This document shows, piece after piece, positions 33,578 through 42,561 of a DNA stretch of 64,000 nt. Location of the stretch: contig NZ_CP080531.1 of NCBI RefSeq assembly GCF_024746835.1, positions 5,786,001 through 5,850,000 on the forward strand. Direction: 5' to 3'. The first letter of the stretch is position 1, and each line of letters opens with the position of its first letter. The notes under the pieces were generated by a model that was not told where the DNA came from, searched no databases, and saw only the letters and a program-made list of their open reading frames with translations. Position numbers and translations under genes: made by a program. The DNA comes from Mesorhizobium sp. AR02. Lineage in GTDB: Bacteria; Pseudomonadota; Alphaproteobacteria; Rhizobiales; Rhizobiaceae.

Positions 33578-34532
33578 CGAGAATTCCGGCGCGGATGCGG
33601 GCGAAGGCCGCGTGAAGAACGCGATCCTGATAGCCGGGCCGACCGCCAGCGGCAAGTCGGCATTGGCGCTCGATTTGGCCGAACGCGCGGGCGGCGTCAT
33701 CGTCAACACCGATTCCATGCAAGGCTATTCGGTTCTCGATGTACTGACCGCCCGGCCGGAGGCGGCCGACCTTGCACGCGTGCCGCATTTTCTCTACGGC
33801 CACGTCCATCCCGGTACCGCCTATTCGACGGGTGCGTGGCTGCGCGATGTGATGAAACTCATCGACGACGGAATGCTGTCGCGGCGGCCAGTCTTCGTCG
33901 GCGGCACTGGTCTCTACTTCCGTGCGCTGGCCGAGGGTATTTCGGAAATGCCTGATATTCCGCCGCGCATCCGCGACCGCTGGCGCTACGAGCTGAAGGA
34001 GCAAGGCGCGGTCAAGCTGCACGCGCTGCTGCTGCGCGAGGATTCGAGAGCCGCCATGCAACTGAAACCAACCGACAGCCAGCGCGTCGTGCGGGCGCTC
34101 GAGGTGCTCGACGCCTCCGGCCGGTCGATCCTGGATTGGCAGGCAGAGCGCGGCCGGCCGCTCATCGACAGGCAGACCGCGCGTTTCCTGGTCATCGAGC
34201 CGGACCGGTCCGCGCTGGTTGACCGCATCGAAAGGCGCTTCGACCAGATGCTGGACAAGGGCGCGCTGGAGGAAGTCAGGCAACTTACGGCTCTTAGCCT
34301 CGATCCGGACCTGCCGGCGATGAAGGCGATCGGCGTTCGCGACCTGCAGGCCGCGATGGCCGGGCAGTTGAGCTTTCCCGAGGCGATCGAGCGCGCCAAG
34401 ATCGCAACCCGGCAATATGCCAAGCGGCAGGCGACCTGGTTTCGCCATCAGCTGGGGCCGGAATGGCAGAGATTGCGCCCCGGTGACGATCTCGAAACCA
34501 CGATCCAGACACTTGTTGCTAATGCAACTTAA
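33567..34532 (+). CDS. miaA: tRNA dimethylallyltransferase
   Basis: A 321-residue enzyme that isopentenylates A37 of tRNAs reading U-starting codons. P-loop GPTASGKSALALDLAE (residues 24 onward), VNTDSMQGYSVLDVLTARP, FVGGTGLYFRAL and, near the end, ATRQYAKRQATWFRHQLG are diagnostic. The ATG at 33567 overlaps the serB ATG on the other strand. An in-frame GTG at 33612 would remove the overlap and still precede the P-loop by six residues, so the start is uncertain. The divergent serB-miaA order is common in this group. Confidence 0.95.
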   Translation: MSGIENSGADAGEGRVKNAILIAGPTASGKSALALDLAERAGGVIVNTDSMQGYSVLDVLTARPEAADLARVPHFLYGHVHPGTAYSTGAWLRDVMKLIDDGMLSRRPVFVGGTGLYFRALAEGISEMPDIPPRIRDRWRYELKEQGAVKLHALLLREDSRAAMQLKPTDSQRVVRALEVLDASGRSILDWQAERGRPLIDRQTARFLVIEPDRSALVDRIERRFDQMLDKGALEEVRQLTALSLDPDLPAMKAIGVRDLQAAMAGQLSFPEAIERAKIATRQYAKRQATWFRHQLGPEWQRLRPGDDLETTIQTLVANAT

Positions 34533-34637
34533 AAAGTTGACCATGACGGAAGGGTTCGCGCCGAAGTTGTCGGAATTAACGCTCCGTAAGGCGGTTCGTG
34601 CCATAAGGTCGATGGGCACTTTTCCATTGGGGAGCAG

Positions 34638-35429
34638 ATGCGTTTCCATAAGGCGGAATCCGCTTTTTTCGTCTTTATCTTCGTGATCCTGGCCGCTGGC
34701 CTGGTGACGCTGCACGCCTATGGGCTCTTGCAATCCTTCGCCACGGAACTCCATACGCAGTCGGGCTTGGATAAGGTCATCTACCTCAACAAGCTGTTGT
34801 TCGCGACGGGCGTGCTGCTTGCGACCGCGCTGTTTTTCGGCATCTTCTTTATCTACCCGCTGATCCGCAAACAGGCGACGGAAGAAGGCAAGCTGCGCGC
34901 CATGACGGTTTCGCTCAGCGCCCGCTCCGAAACGCTCGAGCACGCCGCCCTGACCGATGGCCTGACCGGCATGCAGAACCGGCGCTATTTCGACGATGCG
35001 CTGAAGGAATATCTCGAGGAGTTCCGGCGCATCGAAAAGCCGGTCGGGTTGATGATCCTCGATCTCGACCATTTCAAGCAGGTCAACGACACCCATGGCC
35101 ACGATGTCGGCGACGAGGTGCTCAAGGCCGTCGCCAGTTGCCTCAAGGACATGACACGTTTCCACGATGTGGTGGCGCGGCTGGGCGGTGAGGAGTTTGC
35201 GGTGGTCACGCCCAATATGGAGGCGGAGTTGCTGGCCAAATTCGCCGAGCGCATCCGCAAGGCAATCGCCAACATGTCGATCCTTTCGGGCAATGTCCGG
35301 CTCAAGATCACCACCAGCGTCGGCCTTGCCGTCTGGGACCGCAAGGAAACGGCCGAGGAGTTCTATCGCCGCGCCGACCGCCAGCTCTATGAAGCCAAAA
35401 GGCAGGGCCGCAACCGCGTCTGCGCCTAA
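34638..35429 (+). CDS. Membrane-anchored diguanylate cyclase
   Basis: A 263-residue protein. Two helices (about residues 8 to 32 and 53 to 75) flank a short periplasmic loop, then comes a GGDEF domain. The active-site motif is GGEEF at residues 183 to 187. The inhibitory I-site RFHD (174 to 177) sits exactly five residues before it, so feedback inhibition by cyclic di-GMP should be intact. The periplasmic loop is only about 20 residues, so there is little room for a sensor. Output targets are unknown. Confidence 0.92.
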   Translation: MRFHKAESAFFVFIFVILAAGLVTLHAYGLLQSFATELHTQSGLDKVIYLNKLLFATGVLLATALFFGIFFIYPLIRKQATEEGKLRAMTVSLSARSETLEHAALTDGLTGMQNRRYFDDALKEYLEEFRRIEKPVGLMILDLDHFKQVNDTHGHDVGDEVLKAVASCLKDMTRFHDVVARLGGEEFAVVTPNMEAELLAKFAERIRKAIANMSILSGNVRLKITTSVGLAVWDRKETAEEFYRRADRQLYEAKRQGRNRVCA

Positions 35430-35651
35430 AATCCCATCATTGAATTCGTGAGGCCGGCCGTCTGCCGCCGTTTTCTGCGCTTCCGGTGCTCACGAACTTA
35501 ATGTCTGCTCCGCTCCGGTTCTCGAAAACAGCACCAGCCGACCTGACGAATTCCCTGACGGGATTTATCCAGGCTGGCCAGCGAAGACAGGGACCGAGTC
35601 CGCTTGTGCGGAATTCTCAGAAGTGTCGGCAGGTGGACGTAGCGCCCAGAC

Positions 35652-37502
35652 CTAATCGTTCTGGGGGCGCAGGCCGAAGGTGGCGGGCTTCAGGCCGTAG
35701 CGCATGTCGAAATCGTCGTCCGATTGCACGCGGCCGGTTGCCGGCTTGCGGTAGTCGGGGTCGCCGGCCTGCCGACCGGAGTCGACCACTTCGGCGAAGG
35801 CCATCGCCTGCGGTGTCGGTTTCGGCACGTTGCGCAGCCGCTCGACGATCGCCACCAGGTCGACATCGTCGCCGCTTTTCGACGAAATAGCCTCTTCGCG
35901 CTTGGACGTGCCGGGAAGCAGGTGGCTCGGCAATCTTTCGAACTTCAGCCGCATGGTCGTCGCGACACCTTCGCCGAAGGCAATGGCTTCGCGCTGGCCC
36001 ATCGATGACAGGAAGGCAAGCGTGGAGGCGGAAGAATCGGCGATGGCCGAGCGGATGATCGCCTGGTCCTGCTCGTTGGCGAGCCGCATGGCAAAGAAGG
36101 TCGAGCATTGCGACAGGATGGTCGGGTCAAGCTCACCCGGACGCTGGGTGACGACGCCGAGATAGCAGCCATATTTGCGGCCTTCCTTGGCGATGCGCGA
36201 CAGCGCGTGCCTTGTCGGCGCGAAGCCGAGACGCGGATCGGCCGGCATGTAGCGATGTGCTTCCTCGCACAGCAGCAGGAGTTGCAGCTTGCCCTCGCTC
36301 CACAGAGCGAGATCGAAAGCCAGGCGCGCCAGCACCGAACAGACGGAATTGACCACTTCGGAGGGCATGCCGGCCATCTCGAAGCAGGTCACCGGGCGGC
36401 CGTGATGCGGCACGCGGAAAATGTTGCCGATCGTCTCGTGGATGGTGTCCTCGATCAGGCGCGAACTGAACATGAAGCGATAGCGCGGATCGGCGGCCGC
36501 CGATTCGATGCGCGTCTTCAGCGATTTGAGTGTCGGGCGCTCGTTCTTGCTTTCGAGCATGCCCATGCGCTCGTCGATCTGCTTGAGCAGATCGGCGATG
36601 CGGTAAGGCACCGGCGTATCGGCGGTCAGCGCGTCGTTGCCGCGCCTGAGATAGGCGCCTGAATTCGGGTTGCGGTAGAGGTTCTTGGCGAGCGGAATGA
36701 GGTCGCGCAGAGCGTCGATCTCTTCCGCGTCGGTTTCACGACCGCGAAACAGCACCTCGGCGAATTCCTCGAGCTTGAACATCCAGAACGGCAGGTCGAG
36801 CGTTTTGGAATCGACCTTGACGCAATATTCAGGCAACGAGCTCGCAAATTCATTGTGTGGGTCGAGGATCAGGATGCGCAAATCGGGGCGTGCCTCGATC
36901 GACTTGCGCAGCAGCAGCGAAACGGCCGTGGATTTGCCGACGCCGGTGGTGCCGACAATCGCGAAATGGCGCGCCAGCGTGTCGTCAATGGCGATGTTGG
37001 CGGCGATCGTCTCGTCCTGCGCCAGCGAGCCGATGGTAATGGAATGGCGGCCGGCGAGATCATAGACCGCCTGCAGGTCGCGGGTGCGGATGCGGTGCGC
37101 AACAGCACCGATATGCGGATAGGTGGTAATGCCGCGGTCGAAGATCGGCTTGGCGCCCGGCTCAGCGCCGTCGCGCACTTCACCGATCAGTTCGATGCTG
37201 ACCTCTATGGGGTTCTGGCCCTCATTGCTCCAGGCGCGGTTCGATTTGCCGATTGCGTAAACGAGACCCACGGTTCGCGTCGTGCCCAGATTGATCGAGA
37301 TCATCTTGCCGACCGTCCACAGGCCGGTCACAGACCCGTCGATGTCATCGGCATAGGCGGCGATGGTGGCGCGCGCGCCGTCGCATTGCACGACATTGCC
37401 CAGGATGCGCCGGTCGTTCTGCTCTGCGTTGCGGCGCTCCTGCGATGTCGGTTCTCCGACGGAAGCTTCGCGTTCGACATACATGGACAGACCAATCCCC
37501 AT
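35652..37502 (-). CDS. HerA-like P-loop ATPase (DUF87)
   Basis: A 616-residue ATPase of the HerA/FtsK superfamily. An N-terminal beta-barrel HAS-type domain (NDRRILGNVVQCDGARATI) is followed by Walker A AIVGTTGVGKSTAV at about residue 188. LRILILDPHNEF comes next, then Walker B QLLLLCEEAHRY and GRKYGCYLGVVTQRPGELDPTILSQC. Archaeal HerA is a hexameric DNA translocase with nuclease NurA. No NurA gene is adjacent here, so its partner is unknown. The start could be at the ATG six codons downstream. The last 40 residues are low in conserved features. Confidence 0.88.
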   Translation of the reverse strand: MGIGLSMYVEREASVGEPTSQERRNAEQNDRRILGNVVQCDGARATIAAYADDIDGSVTGLWTVGKMISINLGTTRTVGLVYAIGKSNRAWSNEGQNPIEVSIELIGEVRDGAEPGAKPIFDRGITTYPHIGAVAHRIRTRDLQAVYDLAGRHSITIGSLAQDETIAANIAIDDTLARHFAIVGTTGVGKSTAVSLLLRKSIEARPDLRILILDPHNEFASSLPEYCVKVDSKTLDLPFWMFKLEEFAEVLFRGRETDAEEIDALRDLIPLAKNLYRNPNSGAYLRRGNDALTADTPVPYRIADLLKQIDERMGMLESKNERPTLKSLKTRIESAAADPRYRFMFSSRLIEDTIHETIGNIFRVPHHGRPVTCFEMAGMPSEVVNSVCSVLARLAFDLALWSEGKLQLLLLCEEAHRYMPADPRLGFAPTRHALSRIAKEGRKYGCYLGVVTQRPGELDPTILSQCSTFFAMRLANEQDQAIIRSAIADSSASTLAFLSSMGQREAIAFGEGVATTMRLKFERLPSHLLPGTSKREEAISSKSGDDVDLVAIVERLRNVPKPTPQAMAFAEVVDSGRQAGDPDYRKPATGRVQSDDDFDMRYGLKPATFGLRPQND

Positions 37503-37638
37503 TTCCCTTGAGATCGGACCCTACCGGAATGGGGTTAAGGTCGCATGAGGTCGGATGGTGTAGAGAGGATTAAGCCCTTGGCGAAAATTGTCGCAAGATG
37601 GCTCTTCTCCAATACCCGTCTTTCGCTATAATGGACGA

Positions 37639-38202
37639 ATGGATGATATAGCGAACGATATTTCCTCAACCATCGGCAGACGGATCCACGCCGAAAGGAC
37701 CATGCGGGATTGGTCGCTGGCCGAGCTCGCCGAGCGGTCCGGTGTTTCCAAGGCGATGCTGAGCACGATCGAGCGCGGCATGACCAGCCCGACGGCGACC
37801 CTTCTGGTGCGCATCGCGGCGGCCTTCGGCATGACGCTGTCGACCCTCATCGCGCGCGCGGAATTGCAAGGTGGCGGGCTGCTACGCGAGGCCGACCAGC
37901 CGGTGTGGCGCGATCCCGATACAGGCTATATCAGGCGGCATTTGTCGCCAGCCAGCGACATGCCGCTCGAACTGATCAAGGTGCATCTGCCGGCGGGCGC
38001 CAGGGTCAGCCTGCCGGCGGCCTCCTATGCCTTCATCAAGCAGCAGATCTGGCTGATTTCCGGACGGCTCGAATTCACCGAGGGCGATGTGGTGCATAGA
38101 TTAGAGCCCGGCGACTGCCTGGCGCTGGGCGCGCCGTCGGACTGCACCTTTCACGCGCCGGAGGCGGGCGCCGACTATCTCGTCGCGCTGGTCAGGGGCT
38201 GA
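37639..38202 (+). CDS. XRE-family regulator with C-terminal cupin
   Basis: A 187-residue protein. The helix-turn-helix (AERTMRDWSLAELAERSGVSKAMLSTIERGMTSPTATLLVRIA) covers residues about 15 to 60. A cupin_2 domain occupies residues 95 to 185 (VSLPAASYAFIKQQIWLISGRLEF, VVHRLEPGDCLALG). This architecture (SutR-like) binds a small molecule in the cupin and represses or activates metabolic genes. ATG 37639 gives the usual length. The next gene begins four bases after its stop, so the two are probably one operon. Confidence 0.9.
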   Translation: MDDIANDISSTIGRRIHAERTMRDWSLAELAERSGVSKAMLSTIERGMTSPTATLLVRIAAAFGMTLSTLIARAELQGGGLLREADQPVWRDPDTGYIRRHLSPASDMPLELIKVHLPAGARVSLPAASYAFIKQQIWLISGRLEFTEGDVVHRLEPGDCLALGAPSDCTFHAPEAGADYLVALVRG

Positions 38203-38206
38203 GATC

Positions 38207-38515
38207 ATGGCGAGACGGCCAAAACGCTCCCACAATGGGGGGCCGCCTCTTGACGGGTACAAGGGGCCGCCATGGGGCAAGGGCGACCCCTACATCTTCC
38301 TGGCCTGGCAGGCTGCGCACGCCAAGGCTTGGAAGGCGCCGAGCCGCGAGGTGATGCTGATGCGCATGGACAAGGCCGAGCGGCTGGGCCTGACCTATGA
38401 GGAATACACGCTCGAGATCCTCGAGCGCGGACGGCATCTCAGGGAAGAAGACACCGAGCGCATCAGCGCCATCAAGGCCGCACGCAAGCGACGCCGCGTG
38501 CGCCATCTCCACTGA
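38207..38515 (+). CDS. Hypothetical basic protein
   Basis: A 102-residue, strongly basic protein, MARRPKRSHNGGPPLDGYKGPPWGKGDPYIFLAWQAAHAKAWK, with a C terminus AARKRRRVRHLH. The pattern GGPPLDG followed by an aromatic helix looks conserved in rhizobia, but I cannot name the family. It is soluble, and a nucleic-acid-binding role would fit the charge. It starts four bases after the XRE-cupin gene, probably cotranscribed. Confidence 0.7.
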   Translation: MARRPKRSHNGGPPLDGYKGPPWGKGDPYIFLAWQAAHAKAWKAPSREVMLMRMDKAERLGLTYEEYTLEILERGRHLREEDTERISAIKAARKRRRVRHLH

Positions 38516-38556
38516 CGCCGGCATCGAACCCATTCATCGTTTCCAGAGGACTGCAT

Positions 38557-39252
38557 ATGAATTCCATAGAAATCGGAGCGCTGAGCGCCAGTGCGGGAAC
38601 ACTGGCTGTCCTGGCTGACCTGCTGGTCGAAACGGTTGCCGCCGGCGGTTCGGTCAGCTTCATGCATCCGCTGGCACCCGAAGCGGCAAACGCATTCTGG
38701 GAGAGGTCGCTGGCAGCAGCGGCCAGAGGGGAACGAGTGGTGTTCGGCGCCTGGGACGACAAGGTCCTTGTTGGCACCGTTACCCTGCTGCTCGACTGCC
38801 CGCCCAACCAGCCGCACCGGGCCGAGATCGCCAAGCTGATGACATCAGTCGAATACCGCGGCAGGGGTGTCGGAACGCGCCTGATGCAGGCCGCGGAGTG
38901 TCTCGCCGTTGAGACGGGACGCACGCTGCTGGTTCTGGATACGGCGACGCAGGAGGGCGCTTCAGGCCTCTACGAAAAACTCGGTTTCACCCTGGCTGGG
39001 GAAATACCGGACTACGCGCTGAAGCCGCATGGTGGGCTGACCGGCACGCTGATCTACTGGAAGCGTATCGGCGCCACGTCGCGATCGCCCGCGCCGGTCA
39101 GGCCGAGGCCTCTCCCGAGAGGTGCCCCAGCAGCCACTGGCGGAAATCCTGTTCGGCACTGGTCAGACGCGCGGTCGATGCCCTGGTCAGGAAATGGCCC
39201 GATGTGCTGGAGAGCTCGAAATCGGAAAGCGGCAGCAGGCTCCTGCTCTTGA
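38557..39252 (+). CDS. GNAT acetyltransferase with out-of-family C-terminal extension
   Basis: A 231-residue frame. Residues 1 to 168 are a clean Acetyltransf_1 domain with KLMTSVEYRGRGVGTRLMQAAE (acetyl-CoA loop) and GLYEKLGFTLAGEIPDYALKPHG. From about residue 175 the sequence becomes Arg/Pro-rich (SPAPVRPRPLPRGAPAATGG), which is the antisense of the convergent LysR gene's 3' end. The stop that should come after YWKRIG is missing, so the last 155 bases overlap lysR. The enzyme part looks complete. Substrate is unknown. Confidence 0.82.
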   Translation: MNSIEIGALSASAGTLAVLADLLVETVAAGGSVSFMHPLAPEAANAFWERSLAAAARGERVVFGAWDDKVLVGTVTLLLDCPPNQPHRAEIAKLMTSVEYRGRGVGTRLMQAAECLAVETGRTLLVLDTATQEGASGLYEKLGFTLAGEIPDYALKPHGGLTGTLIYWKRIGATSRSPAPVRPRPLPRGAPAATGGNPVRHWSDARSMPWSGNGPMCWRARNRKAAAGSCS

Positions 39253-39985
39253 GCGCCGCGTCGACAAGCGGCCGCGACCCCAAAAGCACGCCAGCCCCGG
39301 CGCTCGCCGCTTCCATCGCCGCGACGAAACTGTCGAAGCGGTGCGACCGCTGGGGGCGGCCGGCCAGTCCGGCGGCCGCGAACCATTCCGCCCACATCTC
39401 GCGCGCGCCGGCGACCAGAAGCAGCGGCAGGGATGTCCAATCGGCGGCACCGGCCAGGGCCGGACTTGCCACCGGCACAAGCCGCTCGGCGGTCAGCCTG
39501 TCGGCCTCGCGTCCGGGGAAGGAGCCGTTGCCGAAACGGATGTCGAGCGCGGAGCCTGGCAAATCGTAATCGGTCGGCCGATGGATCGTCACCAGATCGA
39601 GCTGGATGCGCGGCAGCGCCTCGGTCAGATCGGGCAGCGCCGGGACCAGGATCAGCAGGGCGAAAGAGATCGGTACCCGGATCGAGACGGTCTGGACGGC
39701 ACGCGGCTCGAACAGCTCCGTCGTGCTGCTGCCGATGGTGGCGAAAGCCGACTGGATATGCGGCAGGTAGGCAGCACCCTCCGGCGATAGCGCAACGCCA
39801 CGTGCCAGCCGCGAGAACAGGCGCGTCTTCAACCGGTCCTCGAGCAGCCGGATATGCTGGCTGACGGCAGCCTGGGTCAGGCCGAGCTCGGCCGCTGCCG
39901 CCGTGAAATTCGACAGCCGCGCCGCCGCCTCGAAACTGCGCAGCCAGTCGAGGGAAGGCAGAGTGGGAATGGGTTTTCGAGCCAT
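39098..39985 (-). CDS. LysR-family regulator (GcvA-like) next to the phosphonate genes
   Basis: A 295-residue LysR regulator. The DNA-binding helix-turn-helix is LDWLRSFEAAARLSNFTAAAAELGLTQAAVSQHIRLLEDRL, followed by a substrate-binding domain (VRVPISFALLILVPALPDLTEALP). ATG 39985 was chosen at the family start. It is divergent from the TmpA/TmpB-like genes across a 121-base AT-rich spacer, the usual arrangement for a LysR that controls its neighbours. The inducer could be the phosphonate, but this is inference. Confidence 0.92.
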   Translation of the reverse strand: MARKPIPTLPSLDWLRSFEAAARLSNFTAAAAELGLTQAAVSQHIRLLEDRLKTRLFSRLARGVALSPEGAAYLPHIQSAFATIGSSTTELFEPRAVQTVSIRVPISFALLILVPALPDLTEALPRIQLDLVTIHRPTDYDLPGSALDIRFGNGSFPGREADRLTAERLVPVASPALAGAADWTSLPLLLVAGAREMWAEWFAAAGLAGRPQRSHRFDSFVAAMEAASAGAGVLLGSRPLVDAALKSRSLLPLSDFELSSTSGHFLTRASTARLTSAEQDFRQWLLGHLSGEASA

Positions 39986-40106
39986 TAGAAATTTATGGTC
40001 TTTGGCCAAAAAATGATAATTTGAGTTATGCCTGTCACGCGGCCAACATGCAATCGAAACCCTGCGGATCGGGCCGTGGGGTGCAACGGACAGGAACGGC
40101 ATCTCC

Positions 40107-41258
40107 ATGCTCACCCACGCGCTGGTTGGCGACGAAGGCAGAACAATCGAACTTGGCTGGCAGGGTGGGAGGCGCACCCGCTTTCACGCCATGTGGCTGC
40201 GCGACAATGCGCTTGACGACAAGACGCGCAGCGCCGGCAACGGCCAGCGGCTCATCACCATCCTCGACATTCCGGCCGAGACAAGGATTGGCGCGGCTGC
40301 GATCAAGGGCGGCGCGCTGGAAGTCAGCTTCGTGCCGGAAGGAAAAACCGTCAGTTTTCCCGCGCAATGGCTGATCGCCAATGCCTATGATCGAGACGAA
40401 CTCCGCCAGCCCGGTTGGACGGGCGATATCATCCAGCGCTGGACCAAGGCGACGATGCAGAATTCGGTGCCGCGCGCCAGATACGCGGCGGCCTTTCACA
40501 GCCGCAGCGTCCTGCGCGAATGGCTTTCGGCGGTGAGGACCTATGGCTTTGCGGTGATGGACGGCCTGCCGGCTGAATCCGGTTCGCTGTGCAAGGTCTC
40601 CGACCTGTTCGGTTACATCAGGGAGACCAATTACGGACGCTGGTTCGAAGTGCGCGCCGAGGTCAACCCGAACAATCTCGCCTACACCAATCTCGGTCTT
40701 CAGGCGCATACCGACAATCCCTATCGCGATCCGGTGCCGACGCTGCAGATCCTGTCCTGCATCGAGAATACGGTGGAGGGTGGCGAGTCGAGCGTGGTCG
40801 ACGGGTTTGCCGTTGCGGCTGCCTTCCAGGCCGAAAACCCCGAAGGCTTCCGGCTGCTGAGTTCCTGTCCGGCGCGTTTCGAATATGCCGGCTCGTCGGG
40901 CGTGCGGCTGCAGGCGAAGCGTCCGATGATCGAGCTCGGGCCGGATGGCGAACTGATCTGCATCCGCTTCAACAACCGCTCGCTGGCGCCTGTCGTCGAC
41001 GTGCCGTTCGCCGATATGGACGCCTACTATACCGCCTATCGCCGGTTCGCCCAGCTGATCGAGGATCCCTCCTTCGAGGTGACGTTCAAGCTGGAAGCAG
41101 GACAGGCCTTCATCGTCGACAACACGCGGGTCATGCATGCCCGCAAGGCGTTTTCCGGCACCGGCAAGCGCTGGCTGCAGGGCTGCTACGCCGACAAGGA
41201 CGGCCTGTTGTCGACGCTTGCCGCGATCGAGCACAGCTTCAAGGAGGCCGCGGAATGA
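40107..41258 (+). CDS. tmpA: TmpA-like 2-trimethylaminoethylphosphonate dioxygenase (GBBH family)
   Basis: A 383-residue Fe(II)/2-oxoglutarate oxygenase of the gamma-butyrobetaine hydroxylase type. The N-terminal DUF971-like domain ([16 protein letters not shown], residues 20 to 36) precedes a TauD-fold catalytic domain. The iron triad is visible: His201 and Asp203 in [11 protein letters not shown] and His344 in NTRVMHAR. By itself it could be a gamma-butyrobetaine hydroxylase. The directly coupled HD-domain oxygenase downstream, with the PhnZ/TmpB YxxE pair, makes a TmpA role (first hydroxylation of the phosphonate) much more likely. ATG 40107 is supported by the domain start. Confidence 0.82.
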   Translation: MLTHALVGDEGRTIELGWQGGRRTRFHAMWLRDNALDDKTRSAGNGQRLITILDIPAETRIGAAAIKGGALEVSFVPEGKTVSFPAQWLIANAYDRDELRQPGWTGDIIQRWTKATMQNSVPRARYAAAFHSRSVLREWLSAVRTYGFAVMDGLPAESGSLCKVSDLFGYIRETNYGRWFEVRAEVNPNNLAYTNLGLQAHTDNPYRDPVPTLQILSCIENTVEGGESSVVDGFAVAAAFQAENPEGFRLLSSCPARFEYAGSSGVRLQAKRPMIELGPDGELICIRFNNRSLAPVVDVPFADMDAYYTAYRRFAQLIEDPSFEVTFKLEAGQAFIVDNTRVMHARKAFSGTGKRWLQGCYADKDGLLSTLAAIEHSFKEAAE

Positions 41259-41839
41259 GCGGCCAGGATCTGAACGCGGACAACATCGTCGAGTTCATCG
41301 CCGACATTTTTGAGCGCCGGGGTGCGGAATCCTATCTCGGCGAGCCGGTGACGATGTCCGAGCACATGCTGCAGGGGGCATGGCTGGCGGAGCAGGATGG
41401 CGCACCCGAGGTGCTGGTGGCCGCAGCGCTGCTGCACGACATCGGCCACTACACCAGCGAGTTCGGCACCTATTCGCCCGACGATGTCGAGGACAAGCAT
41501 CACGACGAGGCCGGCGGCGAGGTGCTGGCGCCGTTCTTTCCCCCGGTCATCGTCGAGTGTGTGAGGCTGCATGTCGCGGCCAAGCGCTATCTCTGCGCCA
41601 CCGACCCGACCTATTTCTCCAAGCTGTCGCCGGCTTCGGTCCATACGCTGTCGCTGCAGGGCGGCCCGATGAGCGCCGACGAGGTGGCCGACTTCCGCAA
41701 GAACCCTTTCCATGAGGAAGCGGTGCGGGTCCGCATCTGGGACGAGGGCGGCAAGGTCGCCAACATGCAGACGCGGGCGTTTCGCGACTACGTGCCGTTG
41801 CTGCAGCGCGTCGTGCGCGATTTCGCCAACCGCGCCTGA
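41255..41839 (+). CDS. tmpB: TmpB/PhnZ-like HD-domain mixed-valent diiron oxygenase
   Basis: A 194-residue HD-fold oxygenase. Ligands align with PhnZ: His37 in SEHMLQ, His61-Asp62 in LLHDIGHY, His83, His106 in CVRLHVAAK and Asp163 in IWDEGGK. The substrate-gating Tyr27 and Glu30 (SYLGE) correspond to the Y/E pair of PhnZ-type enzymes, and separate them from HD phosphohydrolases. It would cleave the C-P bond of the hydroxylated trimethylaminoethylphosphonate, releasing phosphate and glycine betaine. ATGA overlap with tmpA. Annotation pipelines often call such genes HD phosphohydrolase. Confidence 0.85.
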   Translation: MSGQDLNADNIVEFIADIFERRGAESYLGEPVTMSEHMLQGAWLAEQDGAPEVLVAAALLHDIGHYTSEFGTYSPDDVEDKHHDEAGGEVLAPFFPPVIVECVRLHVAAKRYLCATDPTYFSKLSPASVHTLSLQGGPMSADEVADFRKNPFHEEAVRVRIWDEGGKVANMQTRAFRDYVPLLQRVVRDFANRA

Positions 41840-42561
41840 CGGCGATTCATCACCAAGAGGGGACAGCCTATGTGTTTTTGCTTCGATGGTGAAAACGCCG
41901 TGGCTGCATTCCGACCGGAAAGCTGCCGCGAGCGCTTGCCTGACGCAAGCGCTCGCGCTGAACGACGGGTCAACAGTGAGCCAAGCCAGTTCGGCTCAGT
42001 TGGTTCGTGCGTGCCGGCCGATGCTGGCCACGTTCGCCATATTGCTGTCGGAATGGTTCAGGAGTATTAGCCACGCCCGAAATGCGGCCCTCTTTCATCC
42101 GCCGCACCCCGTATCGACCACACTCTTGAAGGAGGCATAATGAGAACTTGTTCACGCATTTCGCGCCTCCATGGCGGTCGGACCGATTGATCCGCGCCAC
42201 AGCGGATTCCAATTTCCAGACGATCTGACGACCGCCAAGCGGCGATGCGTCGCGGCGGTCATTGTCCGACTGCATCGATGCCGCTGATATCAATGAGATG
42301 GTGGGAGCCGCGACGCTCCCGGCCGACGATGGCGGTTGCCCGAAGCCTTGAGATGCGTCTTTGCAACATTCTGTCATGCCGTTGTAAACATTGAAAGAAT
42401 GGCTCTTGCTCCAAACTGTCTGTGAGCCTAGAGAGCCGCCCATTCCAACCCGTCATCCCCATAGGAGACCTGTCAAATGTCACGCCAACCCAGATCGACA
42501 CATTCCGTGCCGGCGCTGGAATTGCGTGCGGCTGACAGGGTTCCAATCGGGAAGAACGGCC
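41840..42561. other. Gap with no convincing gene
   Basis: The 722 bases hold only a weak 66-codon frame at 41870-42070 (MCFCFDGENAVAAF..., with GAGGGGA before it). Nothing else looks coding. No hairpin terminator, repeat or promoter stood out. It may hold remnants of older genes. Confidence 0.4.
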
